64,000 nt of DNA from Nitzschia sp. DOCU1 (lineage: Eukaryota > Bacillariophyta > Bacillariophyceae > Bacillariales > Bacillariaceae): contig OX595993.1 in the NCBI GenBank assembly GCA_951394045.1, positions 372,001 through 436,000 of the forward strand. The letters are read 5' to 3'. This document shows positions 21,310 through 39,700 of this stretch, piece after piece. Position numbers and translations under genes: made by a program. How positions within the stretch are numbered: the first letter of the stretch is position 1; every line of letters begins with the position of its first letter. Below the pieces are notes generated by a model. That model did no database searches, was not told where the DNA came from, and worked only from the letters and a program-made list of their open reading frames with translations.

Positions 21310-22524
21310 CTATTGTTCCATTGCCAACTCAGCCCGTTGCGGAAGCGAAAAGTGAAATGTGTCCAGCAGTATTTTACCAAAATGCTGTTTGGCAGCCTCA
21401 TAGTCCTGCAAAGGAAAGGCCTTGGGCTGCCCCAGCCGTATCCATCCCTCCAAATATCCATTGGTACGGCTGGGCACCTCCATGACCATCTTCTCCAAGC
21501 TTCACATCTTGCATTTGAATTCGAAATTTTGGTTTCAACTTGCCACCGGCGCATTCGCATATCCTGTAACGTGTCTTTGGGTCGAACCGTCAAATTTTCC
21601 AACCGAATAATCAATCGAGGGTTTGGAAACTGCAAGAAGTGGCCGCAGTGCACAATGGATTCGTATCGGATAGAAGATGGTTTCACTCCTACCTCCACGG
21701 GAAGTAAGTTTCCGCATCGACCATGTGCGGGCACGAACTATCAACATCTTCCAGATACTCTACTATGTATGAATTGCGCACATGGACTCCATCCCAGTCC
21801 ATGGGGTTGCGAATGATAACAATCGGCAGGACTCGCGTTTTGTTGTAGTCTTCCATGTCTCTGGCACTTCGTCGATTCCATTGCCAGGCAGGAGAATGCC
21901 TGCCCCATGGAACTTGATAAAGAATGTCCCCGTTGTCGAGTGGGAAGCGACAATTCCTTAAAAGCGTGTCATATAGAAAATTCGTTCCACTGTTAAAGAT
22001 GCCGCTGACTAAAGATGAGGGGCCCGATTTTAACTTGCGTTAGAGAGAAATACAGCATCAGTGAGACTGAGTGTCATCGCCGGCTTTTCCTTACCTGCAA
22101 TATATCGATCATCAGATGGGGACATTGGGTTTTGAAATGCGGCACACGTCTCGAAGCCCACAATGGTAGGTATTTGGCTTCCCAGAACGCTTTCGACCTT
22201 TTTCCAGCTTGTTAGAAATTTTAGTTTTTATGAATCGATCGTCTCCATATCGATTGCTGCCTTTTCCAGTTCCAGGGCTACTTTGGCATCCATTGGAACA
22301 CCTTGCACCGTCAGCACAGTATTATCATCCGGCTGGACCGCATTGAAGTGCATAACCCGAGGGGATAGCTGTTGTTCCTTACTGTAGGATGCTGTGGACA
22401 ATTTCTCGATGCGCACAAATGACCACCAGAGTTGCAGAGCTGCGCCAAAGGCAACCAAAAATGCCAATACTTTGACGAGTTGCTTCTCCCGAGAAACCGC
22501 AATCGCGAGCGCCCTCCGACTCAT
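21310..22524 (-). pseudogene. Broken type II membrane sulfotransferase-like gene
   Basis: The frame from the ATG at 22524 starts with a cytosolic tail and a signal-anchor helix (VLAFLVAFGAALQLWWSFV), as in Golgi sulfotransferases. It meets TAA at 22228-22230 but continues in the same frame to KVESVLGSQIPTIVGFET. A GT-AG intron at 22010-22094 joins it to GIFNSGTNFLYDTLLRN, a clear 5'-PAPS-binding loop, and later VIIRNPMDW, the 3'-phosphate-binding region. After that the coding signal changes frame several times: PSSIRYESIVHCGHFLQF and RLIIRLENL are in another frame, and GYLEGWIRLGQPKAF in a third. Near 21790 two opposite single-base shifts almost cancel. Either it is a decayed gene or the assembly has indels here. 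An active enzyme would transfer sulfate from PAPS to glycans or small molecules. Confidence 0.7.
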
Positions 22525-22932
22525 AATATCAAGAACAATTTATTTCTTGCTGCTGTTACTATGCTCTAGAGGGATGCAATGAGTCAAAGTTCCTGGGTGA
22601 TAAAACCAATGCTGAAGATGAGAGGAGCTTCAGGTGTTTTGATGCGTTGCGGCACCCCATGATGCTTCCAGGTGACGTGTTCCCGAAGACTTGGGCAAAA
22701 TCTAAGGTAGTTAGCGCAATCTATAGTTCTGTAGCTGTATTGGATGTCGGATGCCCCGGTGCAATGGGGGTTGGGGGCGTCCTTCCTTGCCGCCCCGCCC
22801 CTCCTTGAGACACTATGAGTTGCTGTTTTTTCACTACGACTGGTCCATATGTTGAGGTAGCGCCAAACCATTTTGATCTGGCATAATATGGAGTATACAT
22901 TGTCTAGTAGTGTTCTCTGACCGAAGAGTTTG
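22525..22932. other. Intergenic region
   Basis: It lies between the broken sulfotransferase start and the 3' end of the phosphoserine phosphatase gene. A 122-codon minus frame at 22584-22952 shows no family motif and is not called. Confidence 0.3.
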
Positions 22933-23832
22933 TTATTTTCGCTGGCGCACAATTTTGGTCATTTCTGCAAAATCCGTCACGAACCAGTCCGCCTTGGCTT
23001 TGACTGCAGCCCGTTCCACAATCCCCCCAAATCCAATAAATGCGGCAGCAGGTGGTTTGGCTTGAGCGTCAGTGGCCCCATCTCCCACCATCACCATGTT
23101 TTCATATCCCTTGAGGGCTTGAATTCGTGCCAATGCCTTTGGTTTGCCCATGTCTGCCGACGTGGGTTCCGTTGGATCGAAGCCGTTGTAGCTCCCATCG
23201 TCATGAAACAATAGTGTATTGGCAACGATGTTCGTCGAGGGAATATCCAGCTGTTTGGCAACGGGTTCAATCATGATTCGGAATCCTCCACTGACGAGCC
23301 AAACATCGACTTGGCTTTGTTGCAAGGCTTGCATAAGTTCTTGTATTCCATTGGTGAGTTGGAAAGGCTGATCTTCTATGCACTGCAAAATCGACTGCTT
23401 GGAAGGCTGCAACAAGTCCAATCGAGCTTTCAAGGCATCTTGAAAGGCCAAACCGCCTTCCATGGCTTGTCGGGTAAGGGCAGCAACTGCTTCGCCCTTG
23501 CCTAAAAATTCTGCGAGTACATCGATTCCTTCTTCTGCAATGACGGTCGAATCCACGTCAAAACAAACCGCGTCCGCCTTGTAGAGGGCAGACATGGCTT
23601 GCTCGACAGCATTACCAATATGATGTTGCTGATTCTGCTCGTCATCCAGTGGGGCCGTCGACATGCTTCGGAAAGAAGACGAGGAGGCAAAGGAAAGAGT
23701 TCGACGACTCGCCAATCTGGAAGAAAGGGCTCGGGCACCGCAAAGACTCAACATAATCACGATGCAACAAAGAAACAAAGGACACTGCTTGCTGCTATTA
23801 TTGTATTTGGTGTTGACTCGGCTGCAGCTCAT
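22933..23832 (-). CDS. Phosphoserine phosphatase
   Basis: Single exon, 299 residues, with an N-terminal leader (residues 1-55) containing a hydrophobic core and a Ser/Arg-rich stretch consistent with organelle targeting; a start at the internal ATG around residue 27 is possible. The catalytic part is a HAD phosphatase of the SerB type. Motif I is CFDVDSTV with nucleophile Asp near residue 92 and acid/base Asp at 94. EEGIDVLAEF is the substrate-binding cap, VWLVSGGF (around 181) is motif II, GKPKALARI supplies the motif III Lys, and MVGDGATDAQA (around 250) is motif IV. It hydrolyses phosphoserine to serine, the last step of the phosphorylated serine pathway, probably in the plastid. The length beyond the leader is normal for the family. 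Confidence 0.92.
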   Translation of the reverse strand: MSCSRVNTKYNNSSKQCPLFLCCIVIMLSLCGARALSSRLASRRTLSFASSSSFRSMSTAPLDDEQNQQHHIGNAVEQAMSALYKADAVCFDVDSTVIAEEGIDVLAEFLGKGEAVAALTRQAMEGGLAFQDALKARLDLLQPSKQSILQCIEDQPFQLTNGIQELMQALQQSQVDVWLVSGGFRIMIEPVAKQLDIPSTNIVANTLLFHDDGSYNGFDPTEPTSADMGKPKALARIQALKGYENMVMVGDGATDAQAKPPAAAFIGFGGIVERAAVKAKADWFVTDFAEMTKIVRQRK

Positions 23833-24034
23833 GCACAGCGGCGTCGACGTCGAGTGGAGTGGAGTTTGTGTCGTTGGTTGATGATGAATGAGGTGTGGTG
23901 GTGGATCATTCCTTCCGCTTTTGAAACTCCAACTTCATCATCAAAACGCTTTCGTGGTTCCGAAGATGCCCAATCACATTCGCCGAAAAACGGGTGTGCG
24001 GTGCTGTAGGTTATGAGCTTTGGAATAAAGCCCT

Positions 24035-24620
24035 TGAAGTATGTTGATATCCGACTCCAAGGATTCATACATACGAATACAGGGAATACACGGATTACAC
24101 AAACAGACAGATGAACACTAAAGGACTGACACGACGTGACATCAGCAGACAAACATATAAGCACATGACTGACATTGATGGCGGATGTCAATAAGGTGTC
24201 ACAATAATAAAGACCTCTTGAAGGCGCATCCTAACAAAAGGAGAACAAGAGAACAAGAGAATAAAGGAGAACAGTCCGGGACAGAGAACGGATACAACTA
24301 CAATGTGAAGAACGGAGAGAAATCACGTGTACATGGGGAGAACATGAGATGCTGATTGATGGCGCATAAGCGCTATAGTCCCCAGAGACACGACTCACGA
24401 CAGATGGTCGATACGAGGACTCTTAAGCTCTCACTCTTTGGTAGACCGGAGAAACGAAAACACTAAAATAACACGCACTTTAAAATACCACGTGTGACCT
24501 TTCGTAACATACCGATCGGTACAAGACTTAGGCACACGGATAAGGATTCAAGTACCGACGAACGGTAAGAAATAAGAGAGAGAGAGCGGATTTGTGAGGC
24601 TAACGATAAGCTATAATTAC
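24035..24620 (+). repeat. Left LTR of the copia element (3' boundary approximate)
   Basis: Bases 24035-24477 are repeated at 45581-46023. Because the right copy runs into Ns, the end of this LTR is not defined by comparison; it must lie before the gag ATG at 24637. The sequence includes an AATAAAG signal near 24207 that could direct polyadenylation. Confidence 0.75.
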
Positions 24621-24636
24621 AGGAAGAAGTACGACC

Positions 24637-27600
24637 ATGACAGAAACGGTGACGCAAGAACAATCGATCAGAGTCCTTAAGTTTTCAGGGCTTAAGAAGG
24701 ACTGGCAAGTATGGAAGCAACAGTACGAAGCTCGAGCTGCGGCAAAAGATATGCTGGAGGCACTCGAGACACCATGGGATGAGATCCCGTTAGATCGAGA
24801 GGTGCTGGACGAGAACGTGCCAGCGGAGAAGGAGCGAATTGAGCTCCGAAAGAAGAACAGAAAGGTCTTTAATGACTTAACGCTCTCAATGGATGGAAGT
24901 ACACGCGCCGGCAGATTGGCGCTGAAGAACTTGAAACGGAGTAAACTACCAGGATACGAGTCAGGAAATGCAAGTGACGCGTGGAGGAGGCTGAAGCAAA
25001 AATTCGAGAGCCACTCAGCTCCCACGCAGTCCAAATTGGAGGAGTCTTTCTATTCGGCTACCTGTTCGCCGCGAACAGATCCAGAGGATTATATAACGTA
25101 CATGGAAGAGCTCAGAATTCGAATACACGAATCTGGAGCTGAGCAAATATCGGACACTCGCTTAATTAACAGGATTCTGAACTCGCTGCCGCCGTTATAT
25201 AGCTCAGTAATCGAAGCACTCGAAGACCGAGTGGGTGATCCGAACGACCCACTGGAAATCGACGAGCTCGAAGAAAAGCTGAAATTGAAATACGAGCGCA
25301 ATGGCGGAAGTAAGTATTCCGATAATCGACGACCCCATGATGGTCAACAGGACACGGTTCTGTTTACCGCTGGAACGAGGAACAACCCTAAGAAATTCGC
25401 AGGTGCCATGTTCAAGGGCAAGTGTTATCACTGCGGGAAACACGGGCACAAGGGAGCGGATTGCCGCTCGAAAAAGCAAAACGAAAAACCGCATGAGAAC
25501 GGGAGGGCAAACGGTAAGGAAGTCAGGTGCTTCTACTGTAACCAAATCGGTCACATAAAACCAAATTGCCCAAAACGAAAGAACGAACAGAATACGATGA
25601 CTTTCAACGGAACGGAAAGAGCTCTGCAGATGCTCGAAAACGACCAAGCTAACGCGAGCTTTGAAGACTTCATCCTCTATGGAGAGGAGAATTCGGTAGC
25701 CAGGATGCCGACCAAGCAAGTCGACGAGAGGGAACAGGGCGATAGGCGACTTCTACGCGCCTATGCCCAAGGCATGCACGACGGGATCGGTCTGATAAAC
25801 AACGGTTTGGACGATTCTGATGAAGAAGGATTATTCAACTCAGTTTCTACTTTCAACGAAGATGACGATCGTAAGATCGCCGCCACGAAACACGAAATCG
25901 TTGAGGGTGTGGTTGAAGAATTCGCAAAGCGTGCAAAACTTGGTCAAGACGAAGAGGATGAACTCATGGATGAACGGGACGATGCCTACGCTAGCATTGA
26001 ACCGATGAGTGTAGATAGTTTTAAATTTAAGATTGAAGATGTCGAAGGAACTTCGATCGACCTCGATGATGTCTCGTCTGTCAAGACGGAAGATGTTAAA
26101 AGGATCGTCGACATGGTCGATGAGAAGATCAAGTCGAAGAAGAAGGTCGACGATCCCAAGATCACGAACATGGAGATCGTCGTCTACCCGAACGACGACG
26201 ATTCCATTACCATCGTTGAGATGGATAAGACGATCACGAAACGCGACAAACATCCATTGGGGATGACTACGGCTAACTACCACACTCCTACTGTGAGTAG
26301 TTCTGACCATTCGGAGGCCGAGCAGATGTTTATCGACTCGCTACGCGTGACGAAGGAACCGAACGGATCGTTCACCATTAAAAGGTGGGACGAGAAGAAT
26401 AAAAGTTGGTTAATTTACAAACAACTTGAGCAAGACAAGAAGATGGCGCAACACGTGCGTTTCACCGCGATCAAGGGATACCTGGCCAAGCAGGAGACAA
26501 TGGAGAGACTTCTTTATGAAGCCTCCAAGCACATCATTAGCAGCAACAAACATCGCTGGGTGAGCGATGTGAAAAACGCAATTCGGAAAATCGACATTTA
26601 TGATGTGAAAGACCTTTTGTGTGATACCGCGGGCCTTAACGCGCGGTTGCGAGCACATGGCGAACGAGGCTTCTCTCAACGCGAAATTAACTCGATGATT
26701 CAAGCGGGGCTCAAATGGGCGGCCCATACGCTTGGTTCTCTCGAAGACTACATTTCCGAGGCAGCCGACAACGTTGCTTTACTCGATCTCGAGAAAAGTA
26801 AGTCGTTTCGCCAAAATGTGTGGCTTGCAGATACTGCAGCGACCTCACACTTCTCAAACAGTGACGACGGTTTAGAGAACGTGCGCTCCGCCTACTCAGA
26901 AATAAAGACGGGCCGATCAGGCGTAATAATGAAATCGCTGAGAGTAGGCGATAAGCGGGTTCGAATGACGGGACGACACGGAGAATCGGTTGAATTCATA
27001 CTTAAGGACGTAAAGATTGTGCCCGAACTCGTGGCCAATCTAATTTCTATACCAGCTACATTGAAAAGGGGTTTCAAATTGGGTAACGAAGGGACCTCCA
27101 TATATATTGAAAAAGACGACTTTCGACTCATGTTCGACAAGGTGTTCAAGAGTGGGAACAGCTTTGTGTGCGGGGTTGAACTGGTCCCAGTAGGCCAGAG
27201 TCTAGCGATGCCTACCATGGAGCTTGGCGCAAACATTGGGTACGATGAAGCGCATACTAAGCTCGGACATGTAGGTACAGAGATAATTAAAAAGACAGTT
27301 AAATTCTATGGTTGGAAGCTGACAGGACAGCCGACGCAATGCGTATACTGCGCCGAGGCTAAAGCGAAACAACGCGCAGTTTCAAAATTGTTGAGTGAAA
27401 GAAGCGCGATACCATGCGAGCGCCTATTCATCGATATTTCGTCCGTGAAAGGCGAAAGTTTCTCGCAAACTAAATACTGGTTGATGGCGCTCGACGACGC
27501 CACAGACTACGGATGGTCGTTCTTCCTTAAACAGAAAAGTGAGACGGCAGGAGTTTTGATACGCCTGCTGAAGGAAATTAAGGCGAAGACTGAGCACACA

Positions 27601-27771
27601 GTCAAATACATACGGTGCGATAACAGCGGTGAGAACAAAAGTTTCGAAGATAAGTGCCGAGATGAGTTCCCCGGCGCTATTTTTGAATACACAGGAGCTG
27701 GTACGCCACAGAGGAACGGACGCGTTGAGCGAAAGTTCGCCACACTCTATGGCCGTATCAGAGCATCATAC

Positions 27772-27798
<27 letters not shown>
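24637..27798 (+). CDS. Copia gag-protease-integrase (5' half of gag-pol, truncated by insertion)
   Basis: The ORF encodes 1053 residues, the last nine from the Gypsy-A LTR. The gag domain begins with VLKFSGLKKDWQVWKQQYEA, typical of copia gag. Two CCHC zinc knuckles follow: CYHCGKHGHKGADC near residue 263 and CFYCNQIGHIKPNC near residue 298. An unusually long acidic spacer (about residues 315-725) precedes the protease motif WLADTAATSHFS near residue 730. The integrase zinc-binding part has HTKLGH and CVYCAEAK. The catalytic core shows LFIDISS, YIRCDNSGEN and GTPQRNGRVERKFATLYG, giving the D, D, E residues. The natural frame is interrupted at base 27771, where Gypsy-A begins. All motifs are intact, so the element looks young. 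Confidence 0.9.
27767..27771 (+). repeat. Target-site duplication CATAC, left copy (Gypsy-A)
   Basis: CATAC at 27767-27771 immediately precedes the left Gypsy-A LTR and recurs at 33522-33526 immediately after the right LTR. Five bases is the normal duplication size for Ty3/gypsy integrases. Confidence 0.9.
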
Positions 27799-32878
<5,080 letters not shown>

Positions 32879-32903
32879 CCTTCAAACGGGAGTTTTAAAA
32901 CTG

Positions 32904-33844
<941 letters not shown>

Positions 33845-33862
33845 TGGTATCCCGGGACCTGG
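33845..33862 (+). other. Primer-binding site of Gypsy-B
   Basis: TGGTATCCCGGGACCTGG begins right after the LTR end. The TGG complements the CCA tail of a tRNA. The first seven bases are those of initiator-Met-type sites (TGGTATC), but the rest differs, so the primer tRNA is not identified. Confidence 0.75.
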
Positions 33863-36743
33863 CGAATCGGATTCCGCGACACCCCCAAAGCGCTCCAGGA
33901 ACGGAGACGTTGCGTATGCATCGGGACAACAGGACATGTCATTCGGATTTCATTCCCCGGGCTTTGATGGTTTCCAATCGGAATTCGCCATTCATCCATT
34001 CGGGACCGAGGGTAACGGAGGTGGTCTCATGCGAGCAGCCGGTGGCCTGACCGGTAACGGCAATAACGCATTTACTATGGCCTACGCCAGACCCAGCCGC
34101 CCCATGCATGGCAAGCCGGACGGAAACTCGCGTCCCCAGTACTACAAAGACGGGATGCCGGTTATCCAGGAATTGAAATGGGGAAAATTACAGGCCAACG
34201 TACCAGTCATTGCACCCTACACCGAACGACCCGCTATCAAGAACCAAATCTTGGAAAAAGCGGTCGCAGCCATCGAACGAGCCCACGCGTCGTGGCACGA
34301 CAAAGTCGACGCCCTCCTGTCTTTGTTTGAAGCCACCTGCCCAGGCGCCCGCACTGTGGCAGCATTGGCCATCCTCGACTTGAACCGCTACAACAGCCCA
34401 GCATTCCGTTTCCACCGTTTGGAGGCACGGGCCCAAGATGGAACTGCACTTGACACCGTCAACGCAGTAGACCCCGACGACTTCCCCGGCGGATTTCGAA
34501 CCAACGTACAGTGGTTCCAAATCCAGCTGATTGTCCAACCCCGCAACATTCAAGCCCACGCTGATCTCGGCATCGACCCCTCGTCATTTCCCATCGAAGA
34601 GACGGCCACAGTTTTCGTTGGAGCCCCAAAAATCAACGGAGAGCTACCCGAGTTTTTCACGCCGGCCATGTTGAACAACCAAGCCGAGCATCGCAATTTA
34701 GTCGCCGCATACGCATTGGCCAACCACCCATTCACCTTGGCCAACAAGATGCAAGGAAATTCCGCCAACGGTATTCCAGAGGCCCGCGTCTTCGAAACTT
34801 GGATTAGCGACATCAAGGCCCGCACCATGTATCAAGCTGTGGCTCAAGCTATCAAGTCGCAATACGTAGGCAAATTGGAGGGACTCCTCTCTGTGGCAAT
34901 GCGTCTACAACAAATTCGCCCCACCGTTTTCAACCCGGACACGCGCATGATGGAATACCAACGGGTGAATGATATTTACAAACGCTACCAACAGATCCTT
35001 CAGGAAATTGATCCGGCCAACCCAGGCCCTGACATTCCAGACTTAGCGAACCAGTTTTTCCACTCACTGAGTGGCGATCTTCAGAAGCGAGTGTATGATG
35101 CCGTCCCCCAGGGAGCACCGATGGGCTTGGCCGACAACATCCAACGCCTCCACGTCTTCAAATTGGCCTGCGAAAAAGAAGAGGGGAATTTGGCACAAAT
35201 CGTCAAGCTGGTAAAAGGCGTCTCGCCCGGACGGCGCACGACTACACCAGTTGCAAGCCACAATGACCCCAACAACACTACCCCAGGCAGGACGTTCGCA
35301 ACAATGCGGCAACCCGAATTCGGATACAGCCCCTCGACTGACATGCAGGCGTTGAAGCTCACTCCTGCCCCGTTCACAGGGTACAGCAACAACCAAAAGA
35401 CGCATAGTGGACTGACCGCGGCCTATTGCTTGGACATCGGCAATGAGGCTATGACACTAACCCTCCCAGCAGATCTGGCTAGAGACGCCGAACAGGGAAC
35501 GAATAAATGGGCGAGCCACACAGTCCTGTTGATGGCCACCATGAGCGCCGCGGAACAGGCATTGGCCGACGCCAGCGGGACCAGGTTCCCGAGAACGTGT
35601 TGGGGATGTGACGCCCCCGGCCACACTTTTCGTGATTGCCCACACAAGTCCAACAAAGATGTCGCAAACAATTTCTTCAAGAAAATCCGGGAGATGAAAC
35701 AGGCAAGACAGGAGAGAGACAGCCAGTGGCGTTCCGGCAATGGTGCCAAACAACAAGGATATATGACCACGCAGATTTACGATTTCGTTCAAAAGATCGC
35801 AGACCCCGACACCACACCGGCAGACCGCACGCGATATTTACAGAATCTAGCAAGCAAGGTCGACTACGAGAGCCCCAAACTCACGCGCAACAAACAAAGT
35901 GGAAACAAGGGACCCATGCAGTTCACATACTTCCTACGCCAGGAAGACAGTGACACGACAACTCTCACCAGCCTGCCACGCAAGACAAAGGGAGTTTCAT
36001 TCGCAATGGTGACCCAACAGACCCCCGAATTACAGTTCTCGGTAAACGCCACATTGGCATTTATCTCCATTCCCATCGGGACAAGCCTAATGTCAGGAAC
36101 AGAGTTGAAAGGCCTCTATGACACCGGAGGATGCTGTACGATGGGCTGGTATGCCTATCATTGGGGAATCTCGCAACGACACCCCGAAATTGTCAAGGCA
36201 TTCCACGAACTGGAAAAATACCGCTACGAGCCCATCGCAATTGGAGGAATTGATGGACATGTCAAGATCACACACCTCATCGAATATTATCTTCCATACG
36301 ACGACGGAAACGGCAACTTCCACACGTTACTAGTGGGACTGGTAGACCAATTGCCACTGAACACAATTTACGGTCTACCGCTAATCATAAAGGCAAACAT
36401 GAAGGCGGATTTTACCGAGATGTTGGTGCACTCCAACGTTTTGGACGACGAATTCAAACTCACCATGGAGCGTCCGACACTGATACCCATAGAAGAACTG
36501 GATCACAAAGGCCACCTCAAGCACAAGACCTACGCCAACATCAAGGCGGACTACTCGTCATCCAGAGACATTCAGGACTACGAGATCATTGGTGATATCG
36601 AAGGTAGCGACCCACAGCACATAGGCAGCCTGGCCGCCTGAAAGCCACGGGGGACAGACCTGATACCTCAATCAACTTTTAAAATAAAACATTTTGAGAG
36701 TTTTGAGCGAATAGGATTGGCCCCCCGAATCAGGAAATTAATC

Positions 36744-39700
36744 ATGTCCACAGAACATGCGAGAGTCTTTGCTGCATCATCCGCAACGGTCGAAGAGGAA
36801 CGCAGGGCAAAACTGGGAATCATGGAAGACGGCACCAAATCAGTCCACGTGCCCAAACGCGTTTGGCGGCCCCAAGTAAAAAATACATACGAAGAACCGG
36901 AATTCCAAGACCTAGCTGAAACAATGGATTGGCTGTTCGAAGACAGCGGAAAAGTGGCAGCAAAACACAAGGCAGGCCCGGAACCAAGGAATGACATCAT
37001 CGTTTTTGACCCGATCCGACATCAACAACGACTGGACGAAAACATGCAGTGGCGGAACTGCCCGGAAGGTATGAAAGGCCCTATTGAAGCAATTGTGAAG
37101 GAATTTTGGGATGTGTTCGACGCAACAGGCATGAAACGACATATACTGGGCTACGAATTCAACATAGACACGGCGACGGTCCAACCCATATGTTGCAAAC
37201 AACCGAGATACGGCCCACACGAAACGAGAGTCATCACACAATTGGCAAATGCCCTCGAGGCGAAAGGCCTGATCGAAGACGACGAAGGACCATGGGGAGC
37301 AATGGTTGTCCTGGCAGCGAAACCAAATCAAGGCCACGTACATTGGTCCGAGTACATATTCCGACTCTGTGTTTCCTATCGCAACCTCAACGCCATCACC
37401 AGGCCATTTAATTGTTTCATCATGCGATGTGACGATGCAGTAGAGGGCATCGGAGACTCGAATTGTTTCCTGACTCTCGACTTGGATGCAGGATACTGGC
37501 AGGTAAAGATGCACGAAGCAGCCAAAGAAAAAACGGCATTTTTCACACCGGAAGGGAAGAAACATTGGAAGGTGATGCCGATGGGAATCCTAAATGCGCA
37601 CGCTTTTTTTGTCGCCATGTCCACGGATTTCAAGCGCGAATGGAACCAGCGATTCAGCGAGAACCCCACGGAGGCAATCAAGACACTGCTGCGCGTTATG
37701 GAAAAACACAAGTCGTTAATCACAGCACAAGGCATGGAATCAAAAATTGAGGAATTCACAATGTCCACGGCGTCAGCAGCAACACAAGGCAACCCAGGCA
37801 GCAAAGTCATCGTGGACGACGTGATGGTACATGACAACAACCCCATCACATTGTTAGCATACTTCGTGGGAATGCTAGAAGTATACAAACGATATCGCAT
37901 CACGGTCAACCTTCGCAAGACACGATTCTTCCCATCCCGAGCAGAATTCGTCGGGATCGACGTGCTGCCCGGCGGCAATTCCCCTGCCAAATCAAAATAC
38001 GAGACCATTCAGAAGATGCCCATCCCAAAGAGTTTCTCGGACATCAGGATGATCATCGGATGCATTGGGTTTTATTCCAGTTGGATCCCGCACTATGAAG
38101 TCGAGGTCGCACCGTTCAGGGACCTACTCAAACAAGAGCCCAACGCAGGAACCGACCCCGAACAAGCCGAAACAAAACTGAGGGAATTGTGGACGGAGGA
38201 CCACACCGCGAAATTCGACCAGCTTAAACAGGCCATCATCAAGGGGCCAGTACTTCAAAGAGCAGACTCGAACAGAAGGTTCCTAATCAAGACAGACTGG
38301 TCCAAGCTTGCATTCGGTGCCGTGCTCTGCCAAGCCGACACCAGTTCAGAAGCAGAAACGGCCCTACTCAAAGAAATCGAAGGCGACAAATGCGAGTTCG
38401 ACAAGACGCTCTCTGGACTCCGGCTCAGGCCAGTAGATTTTGCATCAAGAACGTGCAAAGGCCCAGAATGCAATTACCACTCATATGTGGGAGAAGCAGC
38501 GTGTGGCCGATGGGCATTCCAGAAATTTCGCAAGTGGCTTGTCGGCCGAGAATTCACATGGATCACCGACTGCAGCGGGTTGACAAGATTCTTCGAAGGG
38601 GAAGCCAACATAACCCACACGACGCAACGATGGAGGCTCGAGCTCCTCGCTTACAATTTCACCATCGTGCATCGCCCAGCCCGCATGTTGGTAGAGTGTG
38701 ATCTACTATCACGATACGAGTCCGTAGTAGCCAATTGGAGAGAAACGGAGACAGCACAACAAACCACGGACCACGTAACGGCGGCTTATTGGAAAGCGAC
38801 CAAGGAACCCACGCCGCTACCTTTCGTACATCACAACCCTACAGTGATAGGACCTAACACAAGCGCAAGAACGACATTGGCGGCGACGTGCGACAAGGCT
38901 AGAGCGACATGGATTATAGGAGCAGGATTGGAAACGGCAACGAAGGCGATGGCGAGGTTAGGCCACGAGGCAATGATAACTTTGAAGACAGACGAAACGG
39001 AGTATTGGCAGGAAAAGACGGATTGCACCAACTTAGGGAAGACATTACAGCGCATCGAAGCGAGCAACAAACCTCCGCCCCCAGTGGAATGGATCGTCGT
39101 TCCAGGAGCTGACGAGCTCAAGTCCAACGAACAACACCAATCACTAGAACAATTGATCGACAAAGCAACCCGAATTGGTTTGAAATCAGTCCTCATGATG
39201 TGGACCAAGTCAAAGACCAACGAAGGGAACAAGGAACGGTGGGCGAAGACTTTGGCAGCAAAGGACATGGTGGTCAGCACACTTATACTCAATGGAGACA
39301 CATGCGGAGCCCCGATGGCATCCACGCATATAGGGATTATAGCAACGACGGAGGAAACATCGATGCACTTACCGAAACATATCAACGCCTGCATTGCCGA
39401 AGAAAATCGACGACTGGAAGACGTGCTGGATCTACCCAACGCAAGCTACAGCGATTATGTCAACGTAGCACCCAAGCAAGGAGCGGACACAAGCCGAACA
39501 GTCAATGTGTCATATGACAACACTCCCACATCAAGGACACTCTTTACGCAAGAAGACAAGGCACCTAATTTAGCGAACGTGGAGGAAATAATCGGTAGAG
39601 GGGAATTCTTGGTGCAAACCCAGGATGCATGGGTTCCATCTCAAGTACGGGCAATGCGACCGTGGGAAACGCTACAACTACTCGGTATGGACAGAGATGA

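Noticed and set aside
21003..21734. A 243-codon minus frame taken as one gene
   Set aside because: Only its middle (PSSIRYES...RLIIRLENL) is sulfotransferase-like; the rest is out-of-frame relative to the true coding signal.
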